Positions 35,206 through 45,557 of a stretch of 64,000 nucleotides of DNA are shown here, in pieces. The translations under genes were made by a program, and so were the position numbers. A model generated the notes under the pieces. The model did not search any database, was not told the DNA's origin, and was given only the letters and a program-made list of their open reading frames with translations. Source of the stretch: Mycolicibacter heraklionensis (GTDB taxonomy: Bacteria; Actinomycetota; Actinomycetes; Mycobacteriales; Mycobacteriaceae); the NCBI RefSeq assembly GCF_001021505.1, contig NZ_LDPO01000004.1:186001-250000 (forward strand). The letters are read 5' to 3'. Every line of letters begins with the position of its first letter. The stretch's first letter is position 1.

Positions 35206-36948
35206 TCAGTCGACGGTCTCCAGCCGACGGAACTGCGCCGCACGGTAGCAGTCGGCGCATGTGGAGCGGCGGATCTTGCCACTGGTGGTGATCGGCAGCG
35301 AGCCGGGAGCGACCAGTACGAGGTCGGCGACCCGGACCCCGTGGGACCGCGAAACCGACGCCGCCACATCCTTTTTCAGAGCCGCTATCCGGTGCAATTG
35401 CTCTTCGACGGTATTGCCCCGGTTCTTGACCTCGGCGATGACCACCAGCTGCTCACCACCGTCACCGGCGACCGGCACCGCGGCGACGCGACCCCCGGTG
35501 AGCTCCTGCACGGTGGCCTCGATGTCATCGGGGTAGTGATTTCGGCCGTCGACGATCAACAGGTCCTTGATACGCCCGACCACCAGCAGCTCGCCGTCGT
35601 GGATGACGCCCAGGTCGCCGGTGCGCAACCACGGCCCCACCGGTGTGCCGGCGGACGGAGACTCGAGGTGCCCGCCGAAGGTGCGCTCGGTGGCCTCCGC
35701 GTTGTGCCAGTAACCGCCGGCGACGTTGGGCCCGTGCACCCAGATCTCCCCGACGCGCCCGTCCGGGTTCTCGGTGTGCACCTCGGGGTCGACGATCCGC
35801 ACCGTGCAGGCCCGCGGAGCGCCGATGCTGACCAGCTCGGCCCCGCCCGGACCGGCCTGCGCGGTGCCGGCCACCAGTTTCTCGTAGTCGAGCCGGACCG
35901 TCACCGGACGGTTCGCGCGCGGCGCCGAGGCGACGTAGACCATTGCCTCGGCCAGCCCGTACGACGGTGCCAGTGCACTGGCGGGCAGATTGAAGCGGGT
36001 GAAGCGGTCGGTGAAACGGCGGATCGTCGCCGCGTGGATGCGCTCGCTGCCGCTCAAGATGGTGTGCACGCTTCCCAAGTCGAGACCGGCCATGTCCGCA
36101 TCGGTGGTCCGGCGCGCGGCCAGTTCGAACGCGAAGTTGGGTCCGGCGGTGAACGCACAGGAGTTGGTGGCCAGCTGTTGGATCCATCGGGACGGCTTCT
36201 GCAGGAACGCTATCGGGCTCATCACCACCGAGTGGCGGCCCAGCAAGACGGCTCCCATCACACCGAGCAGCAGGCCCATGTCGTGGTAAAAGGGCAGCCA
36301 GGACACCAGCGTGGTGTCCGGCGGTGGCGCTCCCCCGTCGTCGCCGAAGTAGTCCGCGATCACCTGCTCGATGTTGGCGAACACGTTGCGGTGCGAGACC
36401 ACGACGCCCCTCGGCGAGCCGGTTGACCCGGAAGTGTATTGCAGCAGTGCGGTTTTCGTTGTCAACGCACCGGTCCCGCGCCAGGAGACGGGGGCGTCGA
36501 GATCGATCAGATCCACTTCGATGATCGCGGGCGAACTTCCGCCGACAGCACTGACGCATCCGTGGATGTCGCCGGCGACCGCCGACGTGGTGAGAACCGC
36601 CGCCGGTGCGCAGTCTTTCAACGCCGCGGTGACTCGCTCGTCGTGGCTGCCGAACGCCGGTACCGGCAACGGCACCACGATGCAGCCCGCCTCCATCGCA
36701 CCGAAGAAGCCGGCGATGTACTCGAGGCCTTGCGGCGCGAGCAGCGCGACGCGGTCACCCGGCGAGGCAACCGCGGCCACTTCCACGGCGACGGCCTCAG
36801 TGCGCGCCAAAATCCGGGACCACGTCAAGGTGTCGGCGTAACCGGCCGGATCGACCTCGTAGTCGATATAGGTGAACGCCGGCCGGTCAGGCCACTGTTG
36901 GGCGCGTTCACGCAGCAACGCCGGTATTGATTGCCCCCACGACAACAT
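35206..36948 (-). CDS. Fatty-acyl-AMP ligase (FadD26/FadD32-like)
   Basis: A 580-residue adenylate-forming enzyme of the FAAL class, which activates fatty acids as acyl-AMP and hands them to an acyl carrier protein or polyketide synthase. Motifs: LQYTSGSTGSPRGVVVSHRN (P-loop, about 168-187), SWLPFYHDMGL (about 213), a FAAL-type YGLAEAMVYVA, and WLRTGDLGVIHDGELLVVGR (about 450), with C-terminal SGKIRRS carrying the adenylation Lys. No polyketide synthase, acyl carrier or lipid transporter is nearby, which is unusual. A GGGGGG ribosome binding site lies close upstream, and ATACGTAT at 36964-36971 may belong to its promoter. Confidence 0.87.
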   Translation of the reverse strand: MLSWGQSIPALLRERAQQWPDRPAFTYIDYEVDPAGYADTLTWSRILARTEAVAVEVAAVASPGDRVALLAPQGLEYIAGFFGAMEAGCIVVPLPVPAFGSHDERVTAALKDCAPAAVLTTSAVAGDIHGCVSAVGGSSPAIIEVDLIDLDAPVSWRGTGALTTKTALLQYTSGSTGSPRGVVVSHRNVFANIEQVIADYFGDDGGAPPPDTTLVSWLPFYHDMGLLLGVMGAVLLGRHSVVMSPIAFLQKPSRWIQQLATNSCAFTAGPNFAFELAARRTTDADMAGLDLGSVHTILSGSERIHAATIRRFTDRFTRFNLPASALAPSYGLAEAMVYVASAPRANRPVTVRLDYEKLVAGTAQAGPGGAELVSIGAPRACTVRIVDPEVHTENPDGRVGEIWVHGPNVAGGYWHNAEATERTFGGHLESPSAGTPVGPWLRTGDLGVIHDGELLVVGRIKDLLIVDGRNHYPDDIEATVQELTGGRVAAVPVAGDGGEQLVVIAEVKNRGNTVEEQLHRIAALKKDVAASVSRSHGVRVADLVLVAPGSLPITTSGKIRRSTCADCYRAAQFRRLETVD

Positions 36949-37043
36949 TTGGTATCCCCCCAGATACGTATGTGATTTTTCCCCCGCCGACGCACCACCC
37001 CCGGTCGTCGGCTACGCCGGAACCTACTCTTCCGCGCCTGGCA

Positions 37044-37607
37044 TTACCAGGTACTGGCCCGCAACACGATCTCCATCGCCAGTTGTGCGGTGAATTCCTG
37101 GGCGCTGCGCCGCCCGGGCAGCATCACCAGGCGATGTTCGCCGTAGACAAACCGTTGGCTGGCGTTGGCCACCGCTGCCGTGGCCCGGGAACTGACCAGA
37201 ACGGTGGTGTTGATCTCCACCGGAGGGCAGCGCTCGTCACGGATCACGCCGCTGAGATCCGGCGCGCGCGGATGGCCCCGGTCGAGCGCCACCAGACCGG
37301 TGAAGCGGTCCGGGCGCGTCGCCGCGAGTTCCCAGGCATTGTCCGCGCCGGTGCGGTCGCCCACCAGAACGCCGCACTGCACGCCCAGCGAATCGAGAAT
37401 GCCGATCACCGACTTGGGTGTCAGACGCGGATCTGCGCCGATCACGATGGTTCGCAGGGAGGCGGTGTGCAACCGTTGGCAGACCGCGTCGTAGGCGGTG
37501 AGGGGGTGCTGCGCCGCGGCAAGCACGACGACGACGGGCCCGTTTTGCGGACCTGCCACATCGACCGGGATCGGGAACCCGTCGATGGTCATCATCGTGC
37601 CCGGCAT
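37044..37607 (-). CDS. Degenerate alpha/beta-hydrolase-like protein
   Basis: A 187-residue protein with a shortened alpha/beta-hydrolase pattern: TIDGFPIPVDVAGPQNGPVV (strands 1-3), then GVLVGDRTGADNAWELAA in place of the nucleophile elbow, followed by RPDRFTGLVALD. The GxSxG serine is replaced (GDRTG), so it is unlikely to be a serine hydrolase. The frame extends to 37628; ATG 37607 or the MM at 37595 are alternative starts, and none has a clear Shine-Dalgarno. It is transcribed toward the acyl-AMP ligase gene with 95 bp between. Role unknown; a binding or scaffold function is only inference. Confidence 0.65.
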   Translation of the reverse strand: MPGTMMTIDGFPIPVDVAGPQNGPVVVVLAAAQHPLTAYDAVCQRLHTASLRTIVIGADPRLTPKSVIGILDSLGVQCGVLVGDRTGADNAWELAATRPDRFTGLVALDRGHPRAPDLSGVIRDERCPPVEINTTVLVSSRATAAVANASQRFVYGEHRLVMLPGRRSAQEFTAQLAMEIVLRASTW

Positions 37608-37703
37608 TTGCGCCACGCTACAGCCCATCGGGCGGCACGGGGCGATTTTGGCGGGCCCCTCAGCGGCTCAACAGACTGTGCCTTAACAGCGGCCAGCCGG
37701 AAG

Positions 37704-38561
37704 TCACGGCAGGGTGAGGATCTCGGCTCCGTCGTCCGTCACCACCAGGGTGTGTTCGAACTGGGCGCTCCACTGTCCGTCGCTGGTGACCACCGTCCAG
37801 TCGTCGTCCCAGATGTCGTAGTCCAGGCTGCCGAGGTTGATCATCGGCTCGATGGTGAAGGTCATGCCCGGCTCGATGATGGTGTCGACTTCGGGCTGGT
37901 CGTAGTGCAGGATCACCAGACCGTTGTGGAAGGTCGGGCCGATCCCGTGGCCGGTGAAGTCGCGGACCACGTTGTAGCCGAACCGGTTCGCATAGGACTC
38001 GATGACCCGGCCGATCACCGACAGCGCGCGGCCGGGTTTCACCGCCTTGATGGCACGCATGGTGGCCTCGTGGGTGCGTTCGACCAGCAGCCGGTGTTCT
38101 TGTGAGACGTCACCGGCCAGGAAGGTGGCGTTGGTGTCGCCGTGCACTCCGTCGATGTACGCGGTGACGTCGATGTTGACGATGTCGCCGTCGGCGATCA
38201 CCGTCGAGTCCGGGATGCCGTGACAGATGACTTCGTTGAGCGACGTGCAGCACGACTTGGGAAAACCCTTGTAACCCAACGTCGAGGGGTAGGCGCCGTG
38301 GTCGACCATGAACTCGTGGGCGATGCGATCCAGCTCATCGGTGGTCACACCGGGCGCCACGGCCTTGCCCGCCTCGGCAAGCGCACCCGCCGCGATCCGG
38401 CTTGCCACCCGCATCTTCTCGATCACCTCAGGCGTCTGCACCCAGGGCTCGGACCCCTCGGCGGCCGTGGCGCGGCCGACGTATTCCGGACGCGGGATGG
38501 AGCGGGGCACCGGCAGCGTCGGAGACAGCACGCCAGGGGAAAGTGGGGCACGAACGGGCAT
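37704..38561 (-). CDS. mapB: Methionine aminopeptidase, MapB type
   Basis: A 285-residue type 1c methionine aminopeptidase, which removes the initiator Met. The ~40-residue Pro-rich N-terminal extension ([19 protein letters not shown]) is the MapB hallmark. The catalytic core has [12 protein letters not shown] (substrate His), [20 protein letters not shown] (two metal-binding Asp), [14 protein letters not shown] (His), MTFTIEPMI (Glu) and [10 protein letters not shown] (Glu). All five metal ligands are therefore present. Length equals the M. tuberculosis enzyme to my memory. Confidence 0.93.
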   Translation of the reverse strand: MPVRAPLSPGVLSPTLPVPRSIPRPEYVGRATAAEGSEPWVQTPEVIEKMRVASRIAAGALAEAGKAVAPGVTTDELDRIAHEFMVDHGAYPSTLGYKGFPKSCCTSLNEVICHGIPDSTVIADGDIVNIDVTAYIDGVHGDTNATFLAGDVSQEHRLLVERTHEATMRAIKAVKPGRALSVIGRVIESYANRFGYNVVRDFTGHGIGPTFHNGLVILHYDQPEVDTIIEPGMTFTIEPMINLGSLDYDIWDDDWTVVTSDGQWSAQFEHTLVVTDDGAEILTLP

Positions 38562-38583
38562 TACGCCAGCTTAACGGAGCTGG

Positions 38584-39168
38584 TCAGCGCCGCCAGCGGA
38601 GCTTGCGCCGTGGGCCCCTGATGTCCACCGAGCCGCACACCACCCGCCCGGTCAACACCAGGTGCGGGGCTCCTTCGGCGGGCGGGTCGGGGCGACGGTC
38701 CCGGGCGCTGCCGCCGTAGACCTCGACGTCGTCGATCGAGGCACTGGCGCCGTCGGGCAGGCGGATGTCGACCGAGCCGAATCGCATGTCGAGCTCGATG
38801 ACGACGACCGGCCCGGCGAACCGCGCCTTGGTGAGGTCGAGGTCAACCGAGCCCAGGCGCCGCACCAATGCCAGCCGGGTCGGCACGATCCATTCCCCGT
38901 GGCGCTTGAGCGAGCCGGCCCAGCCACGCAGCTCGACGCGGTCGGCCGCCGAGGTGACGATGGCGCGCGGTCCGGGCAGGTCACCGATCAGGGTGTCGAG
39001 GTCCGAGCGCATCCGCGCCTGCGACACCTGCGCCGCGCGCTCCTCGAACTCCCCGATGTCGATCAACCCGAGGGAGACGGCATTGTGCAGGCGCCGCAGG
39101 GTGCCGTTGCGGTCCGCATCCGAGATACGCAAGGCCACGTCGGCCATGTCGTCGCTGAGACCCGTCAT
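38584..39168 (-). CDS. DUF1707 protein with LiaF-like C-terminal domain
   Basis: A 194-residue protein. Residues about 12-65 are DUF1707 (RISDADRNGTLRRLHNAVSL then EFEERAAQVSQARMRSDLD), a SHOCT-like small domain common in actinobacteria. Residues about 85-160 form a beta-rich region with GSVDLDLTKARF and FGSVDIRLPDG, similar to the LiaF/DUF2154 cell-wall-stress domain. No transmembrane segment is seen. It lies between mapB and a penicillin-binding protein gene on the same strand, so an envelope-related role is possible but unproven. Confidence 0.8.
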   Translation of the reverse strand: MTGLSDDMADVALRISDADRNGTLRRLHNAVSLGLIDIGEFEERAAQVSQARMRSDLDTLIGDLPGPRAIVTSAADRVELRGWAGSLKRHGEWIVPTRLALVRRLGSVDLDLTKARFAGPVVVIELDMRFGSVDIRLPDGASASIDDVEVYGGSARDRRPDPPAEGAPHLVLTGRVVCGSVDIRGPRRKLRWRR

Positions 39169-39187
39169 GGCTTCTCAATTTACGCCG

Positions 39188-41008
39188 CTACAGCAGGAAG
39201 TTGTCCGGCAGCGAGTCGAACATCACCTTGGTCATCCGGACCGCGTACTGCGAGCTGCCGCCGCCGACGATCAGCGACGCGAAGGCCATGTCGCCCCGAT
39301 ATCCGGCGAACCAGGAGTGCGAACCACCGGCGAATTCGGCCTCTCCGGTCTTGCCGTAGACCGGGCCGCAGCCGGCGATGTCGCGTGCGGTCCCGTCGGT
39401 CACCACCAGCCGCATCATCTCGCGCAGTCCGTCGAGCATCTCCGCGCTCACCGGGGCAGCGGCCGGACCGTTGACCGCGGTCGGTCGGCCCTCGATCAGT
39501 CGGGGTACCGGTGTCCGGCCCGCGGCCACCGTCGCCGCAGCCAGGGCGACGCCGAACGGGCTGGCCAGTACCTTGCCCTGTCCGAATCCGTCCTCGGTGC
39601 GTTCGGCCAGGTCGACGGTCGGCGGAACCGAGCCGGTGACCGTGGTGATCCCGTCCACCAGGTAGTCCACCCCGATTCCGTAGCGACTGGCCGCCTGCGA
39701 CAGCGCCCGCGGCGGCATCCGGCTGGCCAACTCGGCAAAGGTGGTGTTACACGAGTTTGCGAAGGCCCGCGACATCGACACCAGGCCCAGGTCGAACCCA
39801 CCGTAGTTGGGGATGGTGCGCTGGCCGATGTCGAGTTCGCCGGGACAGCCCACCATGGAGTTCGGTGTCGCCATGTCCCGTTCGATCGCCGCGCCCGCGG
39901 TGACCATCTTGAACGTCGACCCGGGCGGGTACAGACCGCTGGTCGCGACCAGGCCGTCGGCATCAGCCGCTGCGTTCTGCGCAACGGCGAGCAGTTCTCC
40001 GGTCGATGGCTTAATCACCACCATCATCGCCTTGTCACCGCGGGTGTTGACCGCGTTCTGGGCGGCGCGCTGCACCGATCGGTCCAAGCTGATCGTCAGC
40101 GAAGGTGCCGGTGCGGGATCGACCTCGTGCAGTACCGCGACGTCGACGCCGTTCTGGTTCACGCTGACCACCCGCCAGCCCGCAGCACCTTCGAGTTGGG
40201 TCCCGACGGCTTTTTTGACCTCGCTGATGAGCATCGGCGCGAAGTGGTCATCGGTGGGCAGCAGGTCGGGGCGCGGAGTGACCACGACTCCCGGAAGGGC
40301 GCCGATGGCGGCTTCGACACGGTCGTGGTCGGCCTTGCGCAGCGTGATCAGGTCGAGCGGAGACCTCAAGGAGCTGGCCTGCTCGGCCAGTCGCTGCGGG
40401 TCGCCCAGCGCGTCGTCGAACGGCCGCAAGGTGTCGACCACCGCACGGGCGGTGCGCATCAGGTTGCGTCCGGCCCGGCTGGCGTCCAACTCGTAGTGGT
40501 ACACGTAGCCCGGCACCAGCACGTCGGTGCCGCCCACCTCGTTGACCGCCGCCCGACGCGGCGGGTCGGCCCGCAGCGCGAAGGTCTGGTGTTCACCGAG
40601 CTTGGGGTGCAGGCCGGTGGCCGTCCAGCGAACCGTCCAGTGGCCTTCGTTGCGGACCATCTTGAGCTGGCCGTCGTAGGCCCAGCTCCGGTTCTTCGGC
40701 AGCTTCCAGGTGTAGCGGTAGGCCACGCTGCCGGTGTCGTCGTTGTAGCGCGAGCTCAGCACCTGCGCATCCAGGTGTTCGGCCTGCAGGCCCGCCCACG
40801 CGGCGTTGAGTGCGCTGCGTGCCGCAGACGGGTCGTCGCTGAGCTCGGCGGCGGTCGCGGTGTCGCCGGTGGCCAGGGCGGCGAAGAACCGCTCGGCGAC
40901 CGGCCCTGGGCCGTCGGGGCGCGGCGTGCAGGCCGCCAGGCCGGCTGCGGTGAGCAGCGCGGTGACCAGGCCCGTGACGCGTGTGACTAATGAGCTTGCA
41001 GTTGTCAT
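39188..41008 (-). CDS. Penicillin-binding lipoprotein (Rv2864c-like transpeptidase)
   Basis: A 606-residue class B PBP anchored as a lipoprotein: signal ending LAAC with Cys27. Residues about 34-150 form an NTF2-like MecA_N domain, followed by a dimerisation part and the transpeptidase domain. The latter has GSTFKM (acylated Ser364 and Lys), SCNTTF (SxN) and YGKTGEAEF (KTG). All three catalytic motifs are intact, so it should bind beta-lactams and cross-link peptidoglycan outside the membrane. The ATG at 41008 gives the length expected for the M. tuberculosis homologue (about 603). Confidence 0.92.
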   Translation of the reverse strand: MTTASSLVTRVTGLVTALLTAAGLAACTPRPDGPGPVAERFFAALATGDTATAAELSDDPSAARSALNAAWAGLQAEHLDAQVLSSRYNDDTGSVAYRYTWKLPKNRSWAYDGQLKMVRNEGHWTVRWTATGLHPKLGEHQTFALRADPPRRAAVNEVGGTDVLVPGYVYHYELDASRAGRNLMRTARAVVDTLRPFDDALGDPQRLAEQASSLRSPLDLITLRKADHDRVEAAIGALPGVVVTPRPDLLPTDDHFAPMLISEVKKAVGTQLEGAAGWRVVSVNQNGVDVAVLHEVDPAPAPSLTISLDRSVQRAAQNAVNTRGDKAMMVVIKPSTGELLAVAQNAAADADGLVATSGLYPPGSTFKMVTAGAAIERDMATPNSMVGCPGELDIGQRTIPNYGGFDLGLVSMSRAFANSCNTTFAELASRMPPRALSQAASRYGIGVDYLVDGITTVTGSVPPTVDLAERTEDGFGQGKVLASPFGVALAAATVAAGRTPVPRLIEGRPTAVNGPAAAPVSAEMLDGLREMMRLVVTDGTARDIAGCGPVYGKTGEAEFAGGSHSWFAGYRGDMAFASLIVGGGSSQYAVRMTKVMFDSLPDNFLL

Positions 41009-41130
41009 TGGGGCTGATGTTACGAAATAGAAACGGCTCGCAGGCGGAGGCACACCGAGACAGCGGTTAGCGTGTCCGCTACTCGAACTCTTCCGCGCCA
41101 ACCACAGTTTCGGCGGACAGCACCCCGAGA

Positions 41131-41982
41131 TCAGTCGAGCAGCACCGTCGCGAAAGTGCCGACTTGGGTGAACCCCACCCGCTCGTAGGTGGACCGCGCC
41201 ACCTCGTTGAAGTCGTTGACGTACAGGCTGGCGATGCGTCCGGTGCCGACGATCACCGCGGCCAGCATCGCGGTGCCGCCGGCGCCCAGCCCGCGGCCGC
41301 GCCGGTCCGGGTGCACCCACACGCCCTGGATCTGCCCGACCGTCGGCGACTGCGAACCCACCTCGGCCTTGAACACCACCTCGCCGCGCTCGAAGCGCGC
41401 CCAGGCCCGCCCCGACGCGATCAGGTTGGCCACCCGCCGGCGGTAGGCGCGGCCGCCGTCACCGGCCCGCGGGTCCACCCCGACCTCACCGATGAACATG
41501 TCGACGGCGGCCACCAGGTACGCGTCGAGCTCGTCGGGACGCACCTGGCGCACTTCGGCATCCATCGGGCACGCGGGCATGGTGTGCAGTGCCATCAACG
41601 GTTGGCTCTCGCGCACGTCGCGGGCCGGGCCCCAGGAATCGGCGAGGCGCTGCCACATCGGCAGCACCAGTTCGGCCCGGCCCACCAACGACGAACAGCG
41701 CCGGATCGCACCCACCGCCTTGTCGGCGAACGCAGTGAGGTCGGCCGGGGCGCCGCGCAGCGGGATCAGGTTCGCGCCTGCGTAACACAGGGATTCGTCC
41801 ACGCCGCCGCGCGTCCACAACTCCCCGCCGATGGACCGGGGATCGACACCGTGATCGGCGACGCGGGCCGCGACCATGCAGGAGCCGATCGGATCCTCCT
41901 CCAGCACCCGCCAGACCGCCGCGGCGTCCCGCGCCACAGAAACCCGTCGCTGGTCGAGACGGAAATCGGGTGGAGCCGACAT
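41131..41982 (-). CDS. GNAT family acetyltransferase (Rv2867c-like)
   Basis: A 283-residue protein. Residues about 155-283 form a GNAT domain with QIQGVWVHPDRRGRGLGAGG (acetyl-CoA pyrophosphate loop RGxGxG) and RSTYERVGFTQVG. The N-terminal ~140 residues contain AGANLIPLRG, a DUF4081-type domain found in mycobacterial GNATs. It acetylates an unknown amine. It is followed six bases before ispG's stop on the same strand, an arrangement conserved in M. tuberculosis (from memory), so it is probably co-transcribed with dxr-rip1-ispG. Confidence 0.85.
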   Translation of the reverse strand: MSAPPDFRLDQRRVSVARDAAAVWRVLEEDPIGSCMVAARVADHGVDPRSIGGELWTRGGVDESLCYAGANLIPLRGAPADLTAFADKAVGAIRRCSSLVGRAELVLPMWQRLADSWGPARDVRESQPLMALHTMPACPMDAEVRQVRPDELDAYLVAAVDMFIGEVGVDPRAGDGGRAYRRRVANLIASGRAWARFERGEVVFKAEVGSQSPTVGQIQGVWVHPDRRGRGLGAGGTAMLAAVIVGTGRIASLYVNDFNEVARSTYERVGFTQVGTFATVLLD

Positions 41983-41988
41983 GGTGAC

Positions 41989-43140
41989 TCAGCTTACGGC
42001 GACGGTGGGCGAGCCGCCGGGAGATCCGTCACCCATCTCGGCCGCCAGGCGCAGAGCCTCCTCGATCAGGGTCTCCACGATCTGCGCCTCGGGAACGGTT
42101 TTGATCACCTCGCCCTTGACGAAGATCTGGCCCTTGCCGTTGCCGGACGCCACACCCAGATCAGCCTCGCGGGCCTCACCGGGACCGTTGACCACACAAC
42201 CCATCACCGCGACCCGCAGCGGGACGTCGATCCCCTCCAGCCCGGCGGTGACCTCGTTGGCCAGCCGATACACGTCCACCTGAGCCCGCCCGCACGACGG
42301 ACACGACACGATCTCCAGACCCCGCGGCCGCAGGTTGAGCGACTCCAGGATCTGGTTGCCGACCTTGACCTCTTCGACCGGCGGCGCCGACAGCGACACC
42401 CGGATGGTGTCGCCGATGCCGCGGGACAGCAGCGCGCCGAACGCCACGGCGGACTTGATGGTGCCCTGGAAGGCCGGGCCGGCCTCGGTGACGCCCAGGT
42501 GCAGCGGGTAGTCGCAACGCTCGGCCAGCTGTTGATAGGCCGCCACCATCACGACCGGGTCGTTGTGCTTGACACTGATCTTGAGATCGCCGAAGCCGTG
42601 CTCCTCGAACAACGAGGCTTCCCACAGCGCGGACTCCACCAGCGCTTCGGGGGTGGCCTTGCCGTACTTGGCCAAGAACCGCTGGTCCAACGAACCGGCG
42701 TTGACGCCGATCCGGATCGGGATGCCGGCTGCGCCGGCCGCCTTGGCCACCTCGCCGACTCGGCCGTCGAACTCCTTGATGTTGCCCGGGTTCACCCGGA
42801 CCGCGGCACAGCCGGCGTCGATCGCGGCGAAGATGTACTTGGGCTGGAAGTGGATGTCGGCGATCACCGGGATCTGGCTGTGCCGGGCGATCTCGGCGAG
42901 CGCGTCGGCGTCCTCCTGCCGGGGGCAGGCCACCCGCACGATGTCACAGCCCGAGGCGGTCAGCGCCGCGATCTGTTGCAATGTCGCGTTGACGTCATGG
43001 GTCTTGGTGGTGCACATCGACTGCACCGCGATCGGATAGTCGCTGCCCACCCCGACCCCGCCGACCATCAGCTGGCGAGTCTTGCGACGCGGCGCCAGCG
43101 TCGGCGGAGGGGCGGTCGGCATTCCTAGGCCGACGCTCAT
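41989..43140 (-). CDS. ispG: 4-hydroxy-3-methylbut-2-enyl diphosphate synthase IspG (GcpE)
   Basis: A 383-residue [4Fe-4S] enzyme of the MEP isoprenoid pathway, turning MEcPP into HMBPP. It starts [20 protein letters not shown]. The TIM barrel includes [12 protein letters not shown] and [10 protein letters not shown]. Cluster cysteines are in [14 protein letters not shown] (two) and [11 protein letters not shown] (one), and NGPGEA carries the conserved Glu. It is in one operon with dxr and rip1; dxr makes MEP earlier in the same pathway. Confidence 0.96.
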   Translation of the reverse strand: MSVGLGMPTAPPPTLAPRRKTRQLMVGGVGVGSDYPIAVQSMCTTKTHDVNATLQQIAALTASGCDIVRVACPRQEDADALAEIARHSQIPVIADIHFQPKYIFAAIDAGCAAVRVNPGNIKEFDGRVGEVAKAAGAAGIPIRIGVNAGSLDQRFLAKYGKATPEALVESALWEASLFEEHGFGDLKISVKHNDPVVMVAAYQQLAERCDYPLHLGVTEAGPAFQGTIKSAVAFGALLSRGIGDTIRVSLSAPPVEEVKVGNQILESLNLRPRGLEIVSCPSCGRAQVDVYRLANEVTAGLEGIDVPLRVAVMGCVVNGPGEAREADLGVASGNGKGQIFVKGEVIKTVPEAQIVETLIEEALRLAAEMGDGSPGGSPTVAVS

Positions 43141-43154
43141 GAGGGGGTCTCCTA

Positions 43155-44372
43155 TCAAAACAGCCTGATCGGATTGACCAAGTCGGCGGTCACGGTGAGC
43201 AGCATGTAGCCGACCACCACCACCAAGACTACGTAAGTCGCCGGCATCAGCTTGAGATAGTTCACCGGTGCCGCGGCGACCTTCCCGCGGGCCGACCGGA
43301 CCATGTTGCGGAGCTTCTCGTAGAGCGCGATCGCGATATGCCCGCCGTCGAACGGCAGCAGTGGCACCAGGTTCAGCACACCCAGAATGAAGTTCAGCTG
43401 AGCCAGGAAGAACCAGAACGCCACCCACAGGCCGTGGTCGACGGTGTCGCCGCCGATGATCGACGCGCCCACCACACTGATCGGGGTCTCCGGGTCGCGC
43501 TCCCCGTGCGGGTTGCCGATGGCGTGCACCAGCGCACCGACCTTGGAGGGGATGTTGGCCAGCGACTTCCCCAGCAGCACCGACAGGTCTCCGCTGAAGG
43601 CGAAGGTGGCCGGCACCGCGGTGACCGGGTTGTACTTGGTCGGGCCGAATTGGGCGGCGCCCACCCCGATGGCGCCGACGGTACTGGGGACGGCCTCGCG
43701 GTCGGGGCCGTCGGCGATCCAGCGCTGGGTGGGCGTCACGTCGACGTATTTGGTGAGTGTGCTGCCGTCGCGTTCGACGACGATCGGGGTCCGGCCGTGC
43801 TGTTTGCGTACCGCGGCGGCCATCTCCTCGAAGGTCGTCACCGGCGTGTCGCCGACCTTCACCACCACGTCACCCGATTCGATGCCGGCAAGCGCAGCCG
43901 GGCCGGGGCCCGAGCAGCTGCCCAGTTCGCCCTTGACGACTTCGGGTGCCACACAAGCTGTTTCGCCGATGACCGCGGTGGTGGGCGCGTGCAGGTTGGG
44001 CAGGCCCCAGATCACCGCGATGGAGTAGACCAGCACCAGACCGATGACGAAGTTCATGGCGGGGCCGGCGGCCAGCACGGCCACCCGCTTCCAGGTCTTC
44101 TGCTTGTACATGGCGCGGTCGACCTCGTCGGGCTCCAATTCCTCCACCGCGGTCATGCCCGCGATGTCACAGAAGCCGCCGGCCGGGATCGCCTTGAGGC
44201 CGTATTCGGTCTCGCCGCGTCGCGTCGACCACAACGTCGTTCCGAAGCCGACGAAATAGCGCCGCACCTTCATACCGGTGGCGCGCGCCACCCACATGTG
44301 ACCGCATTCATGCAGCGCCACCGAAACCAGGATGGCCAGCGCGAACAGCGCGATGCCGACCGCGAACATCAT
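43155..44372 (-). CDS. rip1: Rip1 site-2 intramembrane metalloprotease
   Basis: A 405-residue S2P-family protease that cleaves anti-sigma factors inside the membrane and controls mycobacterial envelope and redox responses. Zinc site: H21-E-C-G-H25 in the first helix and the distal Asp in [23 protein letters not shown] domain lies at about residues 125-240 ([19 protein letters not shown]). Three to four membrane helices. The ATGATG start overlaps the dxr stop, so it is translationally coupled to dxr. Confidence 0.95.
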   Translation of the reverse strand: MMFAVGIALFALAILVSVALHECGHMWVARATGMKVRRYFVGFGTTLWSTRRGETEYGLKAIPAGGFCDIAGMTAVEELEPDEVDRAMYKQKTWKRVAVLAAGPAMNFVIGLVLVYSIAVIWGLPNLHAPTTAVIGETACVAPEVVKGELGSCSGPGPAALAGIESGDVVVKVGDTPVTTFEEMAAAVRKQHGRTPIVVERDGSTLTKYVDVTPTQRWIADGPDREAVPSTVGAIGVGAAQFGPTKYNPVTAVPATFAFSGDLSVLLGKSLANIPSKVGALVHAIGNPHGERDPETPISVVGASIIGGDTVDHGLWVAFWFFLAQLNFILGVLNLVPLLPFDGGHIAIALYEKLRNMVRSARGKVAAAPVNYLKLMPATYVVLVVVVGYMLLTVTADLVNPIRLF

Positions 44373-45553
44373 CGGGTGCTTCCGACCTTTCTTGTAGCTG
44401 TCGCCTCGACGGCGCGAGCCGCTCGTTCCTTGGCCCAGCGCTGCGCATCGAGTACCTCATCCACGGTAGCGGGTTGCGCGGCCCACTGGTCGGCGGCGCC
44501 CAGCACCTCGGCGATGGTGGCCACGATCGCGGGGAAGCTGATCCGCCCGCTGAGGAAGGCTTCGGCGGCCTCCTCGTTGGCGGCGTTGTAGACCGCGGTC
44601 ATGCAGCCGCCGGTCTGACCGGCCTGGCGAGCCAGCTGCACCGCCGGGAATACGGCGTCGTCCAGCGGCTCGAACTCCCAGGTAGAGGCGCATGTGAAGT
44701 CGCAGGCCGCGGCCGCCCCGGGCACCCGAGCCGGCCAGCCGAGGGCCAGCGCGATCGGCAGGCGCATGTCCGGCGGGCTGGCCTGGGCGATCGTCGAGCC
44801 GTCGGTGAAGGTGACCATGGAATGCACGATCGACTGCGGGTGAACGACCACGTCGATTCGCTCGTAGGGAACACCGAACAGCAGGTGGGTTTCGATGAGC
44901 TCGAGGCCCTTGTTCACCAGCGAGGCCGAGTTCAGCGTGTTCATCGGGCCCATCGACCAGGTCGGGTGGGCACCGGCCTGTTCGGGCGTGACGCCTTCCA
45001 GCTCGGCAGCGCTGAAACCCCGGAACGGCCCACCGGAAGCGGTGAGCACGATCTTGGCGACCTCATCGGGCGTGCCGGAGCGCAAGCACTGGGCGATCGC
45101 CGAGTGCTCGGAGTCCACCGGCACGATCTGGCCGGGCTGGGCGGCCTGCAGCACCAGCGGGCCGCCGGCGATCAGCGATTCCTTGTTGGCCAGGGCCAGC
45201 CGGGCCCCGGTTTCCAGCGCCGCCAGCGTGGGCCGCAGTCCGAGCGCGCCGACCAAGGCGTTGAGGACCACGTCGGCCTCGGTGTCGTACACCAAGCGGG
45301 TGACGGCCTCAGGTCCGCAGTAGGGGGCATCGAGCGCTTCGCCGACCTGTGCGTCGGCGACGGCGATGTTGGCGACCCCGGTCTCGGCGCGTTGGGCCGC
45401 CAGCAGCGCCGCGTTACCGCCTCCGGCGGCCAGTCCGACGATTTCGAAGCGGTCCGGGTTCGCCGCGACGACCTGCAACGCCTGGGTTCCGATCGAGCCG
45501 GTGGAGCCCAACAGCAGAACTTTGATCCGGCGGCCCTCCGCAGACGCTGTCAC
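44369..45553 (-). CDS. dxr: 1-deoxy-D-xylulose 5-phosphate reductoisomerase
   Basis: A 394-residue Dxr, first committed enzyme of the MEP pathway, using NADPH and a divalent metal; it is the target of fosmidomycin. NADPH loop [16 protein letters not shown] is at about residues 13-28. [23 protein letters not shown] (metal-binding Asp/Glu) and GPFRGFS with [20 protein letters not shown] follow. GTG 45553 is preferred, leaving four bases to the VOC stop; an upstream frame to 45625 overlaps VOC and is unlikely. Confidence 0.96.
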   Translation of the reverse strand: MTASAEGRRIKVLLLGSTGSIGTQALQVVAANPDRFEIVGLAAGGGNAALLAAQRAETGVANIAVADAQVGEALDAPYCGPEAVTRLVYDTEADVVLNALVGALGLRPTLAALETGARLALANKESLIAGGPLVLQAAQPGQIVPVDSEHSAIAQCLRSGTPDEVAKIVLTASGGPFRGFSAAELEGVTPEQAGAHPTWSMGPMNTLNSASLVNKGLELIETHLLFGVPYERIDVVVHPQSIVHSMVTFTDGSTIAQASPPDMRLPIALALGWPARVPGAAAACDFTCASTWEFEPLDDAVFPAVQLARQAGQTGGCMTAVYNAANEEAAEAFLSGRISFPAIVATIAEVLGAADQWAAQPATVDEVLDAQRWAKERAARAVEATATRKVGSTR

Positions 45554-45557
45554 CCAC

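Noticed and set aside
41164..43128. A 654-residue plus-strand frame
   Set aside because: It is antisense to the GNAT and ispG genes, both certain by homology.
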